Of a DNA stretch of 64,000 bases, positions 24,101 through 29,619 are shown in pieces. Source of the stretch: Aspidapion aeneum (lineage: Eukaryota > Arthropoda > Insecta > Coleoptera > Brentidae); the NCBI GenBank assembly GCA_963576565.1, contig OY755039.1, forward strand, positions 135,015,369-135,079,368, written 5' to 3'. The notes below the pieces were generated by a model, which ran no database searches, had not been told where the DNA came from, and saw only the letters and a program-made list of their open reading frames with translations. The position numbers and the translations under genes were made by a program. How positions within the stretch are numbered: position 1 is the stretch's first letter; each line of letters begins with the position of its first letter.

Positions 24101-25002
24101 AACAGAGACCTTGACATATTTAACACCACAATCTCAAAAATTCGTGGTTATTATAACGTCATTCTCCACTCTCTGATATAGTAAACATTCTGTTGTCCAT
24201 AATTTTTAATGTAGTTTTTATTTATTTTAAATTTAATTTTATAACCATGTCCTGTGTGTATTTTTATAATTATTTTACATTTAATGTTTTTTAACTTGCT
24301 TGATTATTTAGGTTGTGTAATTTTAAAGATTTTCCTGCTTTGTAATTGGGTTTTTTTCCTGTTAAGCAGTGTAATAATAAAATAAAAATAAATAAATTAA
24401 TGACATGATGATGATGATGATGATGATGATGATAATAAAAAATAACCACGACAAATAAAAAAAAATTCAAAATATTTAGAGACCAAACGTTCCCGAAAGA
24501 TACTTCATAAACAGTTTTTGAGTACATTTTGTTTTGAGGACACACGTGACCTGAGCTGCACGAACATATAAATATTTAAGTCACTTCGTTACAAAAATGT
24601 AATTATCTAGAAAAGTTGACAATGTATAGTAAAAAAGCAACTTATTTATGGTACGAAGACTTCAGTCTTTCGAACCTATCACAGAGCTGACGCAAGTTAG
24701 CTCTAGGAGCTGAGCGGGAAAATAAGTATTAGCACAATACTACTTACTTTCTACTGCGACAAATAATCTCCCATCTTCAAGCTGATAAATGTGCAGATCT
24801 TGAGTCTCATCTTCTGAATTCTTCTGTATCGAAGGTCTTGAAGATCTACCAATCGGTTCTTCATCAAAAACTTGATTTTCTTTCTTAAAAGTAACAGTTA
24901 AGAGTTCTTGCTTGTTGGTTTGGATCATCTTTGGATCATCCGAATCATTTGTATTTACAAATAAATATTGACAACTTTCACTTGATTCATATTGTTCCGG
25001 TT
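5941..25002 (-). CDS. ZNF143-like: ZNF143/ZNF76 (Staf)-like seven-zinc-finger transcription factor, 5' exon(s) missing
   Basis: Joining 25002-24748, 20107-19953, 16907-16709, 8947-8739 and 6135-5941 gives one continuous frame with GT-AG introns at every junction. The product has an N-terminal acidic part with [13 protein letters not shown], like the repeated QLEDG activation motif of ZNF143, and then exactly seven C2H2 fingers, as in Staf. The finger signatures [23 protein letters not shown] and [12 protein letters not shown] are near-diagnostic of this family. Family members bind promoter SBS elements and activate snRNA, tRNA-Sec and many mRNA genes in the nucleus. The first exon here begins two bases into a codon, so at least one upstream coding exon is missing. 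Introns are full of transposons but exons are clean. Orthology is strong; the start is unknown. Confidence 0.93.
6136..7346 (+). other. intergenic/intronic stretch, possible LTR and leader of a BEL/Pao element
   Basis: No gene is seen here. An inverted pair ATCAGGTGAT/ATCACCTGAT at 6505-6557 forms a small hairpin. The phrase TTGGTCCTTCGAGCCGGAT near 6868 resembles the leader found just inside the LTR of BEL/Pao elements, which fits the gag relic directly downstream. The LTR borders were not established. The region is on the minus-strand intron of the zinc-finger gene. Confidence 0.35.
7347..7803 (+). pseudogene. BEL/Pao gag relic (DUF1759-type)
   Basis: A single frame starts at ATG 7347 ([19 protein letters not shown]) and runs to about 7800, interrupted by at least three in-frame stops, the first at 7410-7412. 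The last part, [20 protein letters not shown]...[19 protein letters not shown], is the typical capsid-like region of BEL/Pao Gag. Other landmarks are [12 protein letters not shown] and [10 protein letters not shown]. It stops abruptly where a jockey-type fragment in opposite orientation begins. It is a dead retroelement piece within an intron. Confidence 0.75.
7804..8510 (-). pseudogene. jockey-type ORF2 fragment (endonuclease-RT linker)
   Basis: Two minus-strand frames (8507-8130 and 8154-7804) read as one protein across a frameshift. They hold the linker between endonuclease and RT of non-LTR elements, with [18 protein letters not shown], then [12 protein letters not shown] and [12 protein letters not shown]. 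Neither the endonuclease catalytic part nor the RT palm is present, so both ends are truncated. The repeated phrase FRIINIHEL comes from a perfect 30-base tandem duplication near 7876-7937. Clade placement is tentative. Confidence 0.65.
7876..7937. repeat. 30-bp tandem duplication
   Basis: A unit of TAATTCGTGAATATTAATTA plus TTCTAAAAT is present twice in direct succession inside the jockey fragment. In the minus-strand protein it doubles the phrase [10 protein letters not shown]. It keeps the frame, as a 30-base unit would, and looks like a recent replication slip. Confidence 0.8.
8739..8947 (-). CDS. ZNF143-like: ZNF143-like exon (fingers 4-5 and start of 6)
   Basis: The acceptor TCTTTTAG is at 8948-8949 and the donor GTAAGTAG follows 8739. 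The first two bases complete the glycine codon left by the previous exon, giving [10 protein letters not shown] across the join. Finger 4 is C-X4-C with [16 protein letters not shown]. Finger 5 is C-X4-C with [16 protein letters not shown]. Both are joined by TGE/SGEKP linkers. The exon ends FVCEVS, and the next exon supplies the second cysteine of finger 6 at the right spacing. Confidence 0.93.
8950..9944. other. intron sequence without recognised gene
   Basis: This is AT-rich intron DNA of the zinc-finger gene. A half-site TATACAGGGTGTTT at 9666 resembles the terminus of the TA-flanked MITE complete at 55.8-56.4 kb, but no partner end was found here. A short GC-richer patch at 9260-9310 (GGCGCGGC..GGCGCAAGG) has no recognised meaning. 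Confidence 0.5.
9945..10378. mobile_element. dispersed repeat S1 (CTTCCTAGC ends, CAGACAGACA core)
   Basis: This copy runs from GACACCTTCCTAGCTAGCC to GCTACGCGAGCTAGGAAGG. It includes a block with ACTAAAGCTCCTACGAAGTT and another with AAAATCGGTTTAGTGG followed by a CAGACAGACA tract. The same sequence occurs at 19.28-19.64 kb and, inverted, at 35.08-35.56 and 42.46-42.95 kb. The ends CCTTCCTAGC.../...GCTAGGAAGG form short inverted repeats. It is a nonautonomous interspersed element of unknown class. Confidence 0.6.
10582..11530. mobile_element. TA-flanked mariner-like MITE, split by a later insertion
   Basis: Inverted repeats TGCCGTCCTTAGTAAGACCC (10583) and the complement ending GGACGGCA (11529) are perfect over about 26 bp and are bounded by TA at 10580-10581 and 11531-11532. 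That is the Tc1/mariner pattern. Only about 230 bp belong to this MITE: 10678-11396 is a copy of the tandem-repeat element inserted into it, so the MITE is the older of the two. Confidence 0.75.
10678..11396 (+). mobile_element. tandem-repeat-bearing nonautonomous element, copy H2
   Basis: It has the same order of parts as copy H1: TTAGCTCACA start with hairpin, the GTTGCTCCGATTTC block, (GTCT)n at about 10808-10838, the CCGATTTTAATGAAATTTGG block, three repeats of about 110 bp containing ATCAAACGAAAGGTAATTGAG, an AGCTCACAC...GTGTGAGCT hairpin near 11325-11362, and the end GGCAGAGTATT. It sits inside a mariner-like MITE, which gives clean evidence that it moves as a unit. Confidence 0.75.
11533..12125. 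other. intron sequence, nothing recognised
   Basis: This is AT-rich DNA between two transposable elements, in an intron of the zinc-finger gene. No inverted repeats, splice-flanked coding phrase or RNA gene was recognised. Confidence 0.5.
12127..13444 (+). mobile_element. tandem-repeat-bearing element, dimeric copy H3
   Basis: A full unit (12127 to about 12857) ends at its usual GGCAGAGTATT and is followed at once by a second unit that begins internally, at GTTGCGCCGTCTGTCTG, and runs to a second GGCAGAGTATT near 13437. Both units have their own set of ~110-bp repeats and their own AGCTCACAC hairpin near the end. The second lacks the first ~120 bp of the family. A head-to-tail partial dimer like this is seen in rolling-circle elements, but unequal exchange could also make it. 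Confidence 0.75.
13445..15666. other. intron sequence, no gene recognised
   Basis: This is about 2.2 kb of intron DNA. Short frames on both strands (for example 13796-14071 and 14561-14925) show no domain, no conserved spacing and no splice support. A phrase near 14860-14960 (GACCAGACAC then GGGGTGTTGTGC and GCGCCTCTTCAACTTTGT) is loosely repeated near 16560-16660, so both may be remnants of one repeat. Confidence 0.5.
15667..16094 (+). mobile_element. deleted Tc1/mariner-like (DDE_3) element with transposase remnants
   Basis: TIRs of about 26 bp begin CAGGATCCGGCATAATGATC on the left and, on the complement of the right end, CAGGGTCCGGCAGAATGATC; the right side keeps the TA target. Inside, broken frames read [13 protein letters not shown], like the N-terminal helix-turn-helix (DUF4817) of an insect DDE_3 transposase family, and [18 protein letters not shown], like its C-terminal end. 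The whole catalytic core is gone. It is an internally deleted, nonautonomous copy. Confidence 0.7.
16095..16690. other. intron sequence, nothing firm
   Basis: No gene is recognised. The only notable text is the phrase near 16560-16660 that echoes 14860-14960 (see that region). Confidence 0.45.
16709..16907 (-). CDS. ZNF143-like: ZNF143-like exon (end of finger 1, fingers 2-3)
   Basis: The acceptor TTTCTTTAAG precedes GTTCATATG, and the donor GTAAGTTT follows 16709. The exon starts in phase 0 with VHMKCHT, which supplies both histidines of finger 1 at C-X4-C-X12-H-X3-H spacing when joined to the previous exon. Finger 2 is C-X4-C with [16 protein letters not shown]. Finger 3 is C-X2-C with [16 protein letters not shown]. 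The exon ends one base into the glycine of the next linker. Confidence 0.94.
17097..17793 (-). mobile_element. tandem-repeat-bearing nonautonomous element, copy H4
   Basis: This is almost the same as copy H1 in sequence and orientation, from ATACTCTGCC at the left to GTGTGAGCTAA at the right. It includes the AGCTCAC hairpin, three ~110-bp repeats, the CCAAATTTCATTAAAATCGG block and a shortened CAGACAGACA tract. The (GTCT)n length differs between copies, as expected for a microsatellite. Confidence 0.72.
17794..19280. other. intron sequence with TTAGG-like motifs, no gene
   Basis: The part 17815-18010 has many scattered AACCTAACCTGACC-type phrases in both orientations. These are not a regular array. 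The rest is AT-rich without recognised features. A plus-strand frame at 19148-19339 overlaps the next repeat and has no domain. Confidence 0.5.
19281..19636. mobile_element. dispersed repeat S2 (same family as 9945-10378)
   Basis: It begins TTTACCTTCCTGGCCCGCGC and contains ATCCATGAGGGATCTGATACC and GTTTTTTGTAAATATCTCG, shared with the copies at 9.9, 35.1 and 42.5 kb. It is rearranged and partly deleted internally: the CAGACAGACA tract is missing. Confidence 0.55.
19953..20107 (-). CDS. ZNF143-like: ZNF143-like exon (linker and first half of finger 1)
   Basis: The acceptor CTTTTTAG precedes GTGAGGATCC and the donor GTATGTAA follows 19953. The first two bases complete a serine codon from the upstream exon, then [20 protein letters not shown]. 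The end, [19 protein letters not shown], carries both cysteines of finger 1 and breaks off eleven residues after the second. The next exon begins with V and the histidines, giving perfect C2H2 spacing. The exon ends in phase 0. Confidence 0.9.
20191..21091. mobile_element. TA-flanked element (CAGTGTGTC ends) with internal palindrome
   Basis: The ends are CAGTGTGTCCC at 20191 and GAGACACACTG at 21091, each bounded by TA, as in Tc1/mariner relatives. Inside, about 20231-20495 pairs with about 20500-20797 as a long inverted repeat, including CGACGTGTCCGAGGAATTTT and its complement. No transposase is left. It lies just upstream of a coding exon of the zinc-finger gene and could fold into a long hairpin in the primary transcript. 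Confidence 0.7.
21178..21584 (-). mobile_element. 5'-truncated RNase H-type non-LTR retrotransposon with target duplication
   Basis: The minus strand encodes the last ~100 residues of an ORF2 protein: [18 protein letters not shown], then [16 protein letters not shown] and the CCHC-type cluster C-X2-C...H-X4-C ([18 protein letters not shown]). A short 3' UTR ends in ATCAATCC-type repeats near 21178. GCAAAGTTGTT flanks it on both sides (21167-21177 and 21585-21595), so this 407-bp stub is a complete insertion that was truncated when it was made. The same domain is found in the larger element at 36.2-40.5 kb. Confidence 0.85.
21832..22380 (+). pseudogene. jockey-like ORF2: endonuclease end and linker
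   Basis: The 182 residues hold the last endonuclease motifs, with LDLVLYNG and the final HHPPLL catalytic region (usual form SDH), then the linker with [23 protein letters not shown]. The N-terminal two thirds of the endonuclease are missing, so the ATG is not a genuine start. The frame ends in a frameshift before the RT. Confidence 0.75.
22460..23101 (+). pseudogene. jockey-like ORF2: RT N-terminal half
   Basis: It starts with [12 protein letters not shown], typical of the linker-RT border, and carries [43 protein letters not shown] and [15 protein letters not shown] of RT blocks 0 to 2a. The frame is lost at about 23098, within the block that should lead into the motif A aspartate. Confidence 0.8.
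23100..23780 (+). pseudogene. jockey-like ORF2: RT catalytic palm
   Basis: This frame takes up at [11 protein letters not shown] (motif A), runs through [19 protein letters not shown] and the YADD catalytic box at about 23358-23369 to the thumb region [14 protein letters not shown]. Both metal-binding sites look intact, so the damage is in the frame, not in the active site. A further shift near 23760 separates it from the C-terminal frame. Confidence 0.82.
23780..24181 (+). pseudogene. jockey-like ORF2: C-terminal region
   Basis: The frame reads [19 protein letters not shown], then [22 protein letters not shown] and [20 protein letters not shown] to the natural stop at 24179-24181. It is the conserved C-terminal region of jockey/CR1-type ORF2 proteins, equivalent to 780-1171 at the left window edge, though the two copies belong to different families. 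Confidence 0.75.
24404..24433 (+). repeat. (ATG)n tail of non-LTR element
   Basis: Nine or so ATG/GAT units mark the 3' end of the jockey-like element. On the minus strand this makes a histidine run in a meaningless frame (24291-24545). Confidence 0.85.
24748..25002 (-). CDS. ZNF143-like: ZNF143-like exon (acidic N-terminal region with QLEDG motif)
   Basis: The acceptor GTTTTTAG at 25003-25010 and the donor GTAAGTAG after 24748 bound 85 codons. The text is acidic and Gln/Ser-rich: [19 protein letters not shown], then [22 protein letters not shown]. The QLEDG-x-x-x-VAV core matches the activating repeats in the N-terminal half of vertebrate ZNF143/ZNF76, so the exon likely holds the activation domain. 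It begins two bases into a codon; the exon before it is unknown. A 375-bp hairpin lies about 20 bases upstream in the intron. Confidence 0.85.
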
Positions 25003-25021
25003 CTAAAAACAGAGAATAAAT

Positions 25022-25400
25022 ATAATCATAACAAAAACATTTCATGTAAAAAAAAGCCAAGTACGCGAAAATGGCATTCCGTAAAAAGAATTGAGATAAA
25101 AGTAAAGCCAAGTTTTCCAATACAAATTTCAAAATGAAAGGTTCTTACTAGTTTGGAAATGTTTTTTTAAACTTTGCTATTACAGCCAAACTTCTTTATG
25201 TTCAATTTAGCACTGTGCCTAAGAGTCATTTACAGCCGTAATAGCCAAGTTTAGAAAAATATTTCCAAACTAGTAAGAACCTTTCATTTTGAAATTTGTA
25301 TTGGAAAACTTGGCTTTACTTTTATCTCAATTCTTTTTACGGAATGCCATTTTCGCGTACTTGGCTTTTTTTTACATGAAATGTTTTTGTTATGATTTTA
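25022..25400. repeat. long hairpin (about 170-bp arms), copy 1
   Basis: The arm 25024-25200 reads back almost perfectly at 25225-25400, with a loop of about 25-30 bases. Landmarks: GCCAAGTACGCGAAAATGGC at 25056 with its complement at 25340, and ACTAGTTTGGAAAT with its complement at 25263. Copies with the same fold are at 52.06-52.38 and 58.37-58.72 kb. In transcript form it would be a long double-stranded RNA stem. Confidence 0.85.
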
Positions 25401-25479
25401 CTTATTTTTTAAAGGAATTGGATAATACTTAATTTTTAAAGTAGTAAAATATGCGGAATATTGTTCAAAACTTTTGCAA

Positions 25480-26600
25480 TGCCTTACTTAAATTTTTGAG
25501 ATTTTTTAATTTTTTTCCATGGTTTTATCGTAGTTCCTGTCAGTCTTCCAAAGCTCAACTCTCTAGCGTTTGTGAAAGTGCACAATGTTACTTTTACATA
25601 ACTTTACATGTATAGGGGAGGGAAATAAATTAAAATTGTCGTGTTTTTAAATTTTGTCCTATAGTTTTATCATAGTTCCTATCAGTCTTCCAATGCTCAG
25701 CTCTCTAGCGTTTCTGGAAGTGGGTAATGTTACTTTTACATAACTTTACATTTATAGGGGAGGAGAGTAAATGAAAATATTGGACTTTTTAAATTTTTTC
25801 CCATCATTTTATCATAATTTCTATCAGCATACCAATGCTCAGCTCTCTAGCATTACTGGAAGTGGGCAATGTTAGTTTTATATAACTTTACATTTATAGG
25901 AGGGAAGTAAATTAAAATGTAGGTGTTTTTAAATTTTTTCATATAGTTTTATCATATTGTCTTTCAGTCTTAAAAAGTTCAGCTCTCTAGCGTTTCTGGA
26001 AGTGGGCAGTGTTACTTTTACATAACTTGACATTAATAGGGGAAGGAAGTAAATTAGAAATTCGGGGTGATTTATTTTTTTTCTATAACTTTATCATAGT
26101 TACTATCGGTCTTCCAAAGCTCAGCTCTCTAGTATGTCTGGAAGTAGGCAATGTTACTTTTACTTAACTTTACATTTATAGGGGAGGGAAGTAAATTAGA
26201 ATTTTGGGGTGTTTTAATTTTTTCCTATCGTTTTATCATAGTTCCTATCAGTCTGCCAAAGCTCAACTCTCTAGCATTTCTGGAAGTGGGCAATGCTACT
26301 TTTACATAACTTTAAATGTATAGGGGAGGGGAGTAAATTAAAATTTTGGGGTTTTTTGATTTTGTCCAGGGGTTTGGTCATAATTTCTATCAGTCTGCCA
26401 AATTTCAGCTTTGTAGCATTTCTGGAAGTGGGCGATGCTAATTTTACATAACTTTAAATGTATAGGGGAGGGGAGTAAATTAAAATTTTGGGGTTTTTTG
26501 ATTTTGTCCAGGGGTTTGGTCATAATTTCTATCAGTCTGCCAAATTTCAGCTTTGTAGCATGTCTGGAAGTACAGTAGAATATTGATGATCTATACATGA
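25480..26600. repeat. tandem array of ~140-bp units (8 copies), array T1
   Basis: The unit has CAGTCTTCCAAAGCTCAGC, then CTCTCTAGCGTTTCTGGAAG, TTACTTTTACATAACTTTAC and TATAGGGGAGGGAAGTAAA. Eight copies are visible, and the last two diverge (AATTTCAGCTTTGTAGCAT) and share a separate near-identical sequence. Arrays of the same unit follow the two other hairpins at 52.5 and 58.85 kb, so hairpin and array belong to one element. Confidence 0.85.
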
Positions 26601-27250
26601 GTGAGTGGCAATTTCGACGTTTTTTGAAATTTCGTAACTACTTTACTACTTCATGGAATTCTATGAAACTTGGAGGGGTTGTGCTACGACTGTGCAAAGT
26701 TTGAGATTCGTAGCTCATTCCGAAGTAGAGTTTTAGGTAGGTCAAATATCGGCTGAAATGTTTCCAGAAAAGATGGTTACGGCGCGCGAACTTGGCGAGG
26801 CACTGCCGTGCCCTCAGATTTGGTAGGGTTTTCATCTCCTCGGATTTGCCCGGACATGTTTGGGTTTTGAAGGCGGGGGACGTCCGGGCGGATTTCGAAA
26901 AAATGACCGGGTTATTGTTGAAAATCATTCTTTTAATAAAATATTACATCAGCAAATTTCATAAATTTATTTTAAGCGCTAGGTAGAATTTACCCACTGA
27001 CCAGCGGATGCGCCAGCCAAGGCTGTTCCGATTTTTTAAATGCAAAAGGTGGCAACGCTGCCACTGGCTTACATTTCTAGAAAGCTCGTTTTCGTTTCGT
27101 TTCGCGCATCTCTATGGAGTGTTTTTGGTTTGCATTTTACTCGGGGATTCCCCTCGATAACGCTTTTGTTTTGTCCAGTCAGTGCATTTTGTTTTGTGTG
27201 GTTTGTGCTTTTACATAGTACATCATCCCATAAATACTTTTGATCCGTAC
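26601..27250. other. end region of hairpin/minisatellite element and unique flank
   Basis: The part up to about 26820 (GATGATCTATACATGAGTGA ... ACTTGGCGAGGCACTGCCG) is shared with 53.1-53.36 and 59.4-59.62 kb and marks the family's other end. The rest is not repeated in the window and shows no domain. A plus-strand frame at 27040-27243 has no support. Confidence 0.5.
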
Positions 27251-27404
27251 TTAGATCATTGGAAATAAGCCTGGTAAATTTTCAGTCTGTACCGGATGAA
27301 ATGAGAGAAGTGCCAAATTTTCACAGGTTTCTAAAGCTTTCGCAATAGTGCCTGAATATCCACGAGGCCCAGTTGATGGTCCATTTAAATTTTGAAGTAA
27401 GTGC
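27251..27404 (-). CDS. possible last coding exon of an unrecognised gene
   Basis: The minus strand has a good acceptor (TACCTCTAAG at 27405-27406) followed by an open frame of about 50 residues to TAA at 27251. It includes HLLQNLNGPSTGPRGYSG, then TIAKALETCENLALLSFHP and QTENLPGLFPMI. The composition looks protein-like, and the left edge of a local tandem duplication cuts through it at 27345, so its first part exists again at 28480-28540 without the end. I do not recognise the protein. It could also be an old transposon piece or chance. Confidence 0.3.
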
Positions 27405-27499
27405 CTTAGAGGTAAAAATTTAATTTTTCGCTCCACCATCCTAATGAACATGGTGACAGACACTTCAACAATGGATTGAAGAAGGCTAGATAGATGATG

Positions 27500-27574
27500 A
27501 TGATTCATACATATGTGAGTGGGCCTTGCAGCCCTTCCACTGCGACCACTAGTGGGTCTATTGTGGCTCAGGCT
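27500..27574 (-). mobile_element. 3'-terminal scrap of the RNase H-type non-LTR family
   Basis: The text GTGAGTGGGCCTTGCAGCCC through GTCTATTGTGGCTCA is the same as the 3' end of the big element at 36.24-36.31 kb, in the same orientation. It abuts, at an ATGATGATG run, a plus-strand phrase AACAATGGATTGAAGAAGGC that looks like the 3' end of a different non-LTR element. A second copy lies in duplication unit 2 near 28817-28884. Confidence 0.65.
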
Positions 27575-27582
27575 ATAGATAG

Positions 27583-27989
27583 TAGAGATGGGCCAACCTG
27601 CGATTTTGGTGGAGCAGTGACAAGACGTGACTGCTCCAGTCGCGTCACGGTGACAAATAGCAGTGATTTTTTGGAGCAGTTTAACCAATACACACCTATA
27701 GCGAAATCGCAATCTAGAAAATTGTTCCCTACTCTGCACTGTGCTGCCGCGTAGACGCGGCGCGACAGACGGAGCGAGCGGGCAAACAGTAACTGCTTGG
27801 GGTACTTGCGATCGCGACTTTACGCTACGACGGACGCCGGTACGGTGGTGACGTGGGGGTTCGGTCGGGACGTCAGTGCCAGACTGTGACAAAATGTCAC
27901 TGCTATTTCGTTCGGACTGGAGCAGATCGTGACTGCGACAGACGAGTCACAGTGACAAAGTCACAGTTCGTGAAATCGCAACCCCCCCA
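27583..27989. mobile_element. hAT-type MITE with 8-bp target duplication
   Basis: The element starts TAGAGATGGGCC and ends with a C run; near both ends CCTGCGATTT / complement TTGCGATTTC form inverted repeats. ATAGATAG is found at 27575-27582 and 27990-27997. The TAGAGATGGG terminus and 8-bp duplication point to hAT. Unit 2 of the duplication lacks it and has the plain GATAGATAGAT sequence, an independent empty site. It is far GC-richer than its surroundings, which creates a long but meaningless open frame on the minus strand. Confidence 0.8.
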
Positions 27990-28479
27990 ATAGATAGATA
28001 GATGTTAAGCCATAAATAAATCTTCACTTTACTTTTACTTTACAGACTCCTCCTATGTAAAGTGGGTGGATAACCTTTTGTCATTCTCTGTACATTTCCT
28101 AATAAAAAGGCGAAAGGTTTATTCACTTTGACGGGATACCAACTATACAATAATTGAAAAAACATCTTATAAAATACATAAAAAAAAACCTTGATATCAA
28201 TATTGCAACAAAATTCTCTGGATTAAAAAAAAAAGTGATACATATAAGACAAGTCTGTGATCACTGGTTATGTCCCTAAAATGGAACGTCACCAGTTAGG
28301 TGTTAAGACTGTATAGGTAAATATTTTTTATTTTTAAGGTGGGTTCGTATCAATATTGGGAAATCAATATTATATTAATGAGGAGATATTTTTCCAATAT
28401 TGATAAAACACTTTATATATCAATATCAATATTTAATATGGATATTGATCATGGGATATTGCATTCCTCCTGTATTGTT

Positions 28480-29374
28480 ATAGTGCCTGAATATTCACGA
28501 GGCCCAGTTGATGGTCCATTTAAATTTTGAAGTAAGTGCCTTAGAGGTAATTCGTTCGCATGAAAAAGGCAAATTAGCCACTGAACGGGACGCTTAATTG
28601 AATGTTCCAACAATGAACCTCTAAAATATTTTCAATTTAATTGTTCGTTGAACACGTTATTTTGAGACAGACAACTTTTGCACCCTACCCCATTTCGAAT
28701 TTCAGAAATTTAATTTTACGCTCCACCCTCCTAATGAACATGGTGACAGACAGAGAAGATATTGGGGAAGGCCTATGGCCAACAATGGATTGAAGAAGGC
28801 TAGATAGATGATGATGATTCATACGTGAGTGGGCCTTGCAGCCCTTCCACTGCGACCACTAGTGGGTCTATTGTGGCTCAGGCTAGATAGATAGATCGAT
28901 GTTAAGCCATAAATAAATCTTCACTTTACTTTTACTTTACAGACTCCTCCTATGTAAAGTGGGTGGATAACCTTTTGTCATTCTCTGTACACTTCCTAAT
29001 AAAAAGGCGAAAGGTTTATTCACTTTGACGGGATACCAACTATACAATAATTGAAAAAACATCTTATAAAATACATAAAAAAAAACCTTGATATCAATAT
29101 TGCAACAAAATTCTCTGGATTTAAAAAAAAAAGTGATACATATAAGACAAGTCTGTGATCACTGGTTATGTCCCTAAAATGGGACGTCAACAGTTAGGTG
29201 TTAAGACTGTATAGGTAAATATTTTTTATTTTTAAGGTGGGTTCGTATCAATATTGGGAAATCAATATTATATTAATGAGGAGATATTTTTCCAATATTG
29301 ATAAAACACTTTATATATCAATATCAATATTTAATATATTGACCATGGGATATTGCATTCCTCCTGTATTGTTA
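28480..29374. repeat. tandem duplication, unit 2 (no MITE)
   Basis: This is the second unit of the duplication described for 27345-28479. It keeps the phrase GGTGACAGACAGAGAAGATA and GGCCTATGGCCAACAATGG, typical of the 3' end of a non-LTR ORF2 gene, from which unit 1 has lost about 30 bases. The AT-rich segment at 29237-29340 makes the same spurious small frame as 28339-28440. Confidence 0.8.
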
Positions 29375-29619
29375 TGTTATGACTTATGTTCTGCTATGCT
29401 TCTGTATAAACCCAGCTTTATAGTTGTAATGAACTTTACTGATTAATTAACAACTTTTTGTCTCAAAAAACAGACTTTTAGAGGCGCCAAGCCTAGGTGA
29501 AAAACTGTCATGTCATCAAACTAACCTCAGAATTATTTTCGCGAAACTTAAGAAAATCATTTTTAAAAAAAATTAAATTTATCAAAACAGGTTCAAAACC
29601 AAATTATTTGTTTACTTTA

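Larger units (their letters stand above)
21780..24433 (+). mobile_element. jockey-like non-LTR retrotransposon, 5'-truncated
   Basis: The 2.65 kb copy has the end of the endonuclease ([11 protein letters not shown] ... HHPPLLVNI), the linker, the whole RT, the C-terminal region and a (ATG)n tail at 24404-24433. There is no RNase H. ORF2 is broken into at least five frames (21832-22380, 22460-23101, 23100-23190, 23190-23780, 23780-24181). The RT still reads ILTNYRPI-like text (ITNYRPITI), [25 protein letters not shown] and [11 protein letters not shown]. It is dead, but the sequence is well kept, so it is not ancient. Target duplications were not found. Confidence 0.88.
27345..28479. repeat. 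tandem duplication, unit 1 (with hAT MITE)
   Basis: This unit begins ATAGTGCCTGAATATCCACG and ends CATTCCTCCTGTATTGTT. Unit 2 (28480-29374) begins and ends the same way and is otherwise nearly identical. Unit 1 carries a 407-bp MITE that unit 2 lacks. Unit 1 in turn lacks two stretches of unit 2 (about 150 bases after GCCTTAGAGGTA and about 30 bases after GGTGACAGACA). Confidence 0.8.

Noticed and set aside
24291..24545. Histidine-run protein on the minus strand
   Set aside because: It is the (ATG)n tail of a retrotransposon read backwards.
27394..27892. Upstream part of a 213-codon minus-strand open frame (27251-27892)
   Set aside because: The long openness comes from a GC-rich hAT MITE (27583-27989). 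The text has no domain and is absent from the sister duplication unit. Only the last ~50 codons were kept as a weak exon candidate.
28339..28530. Repeated small protein beginning MGSYQYWEINII (also 29237-29446)
   Set aside because: The repeat is due to the local tandem duplication. The frame is AT-rich, its C termini differ, and there is no domain.
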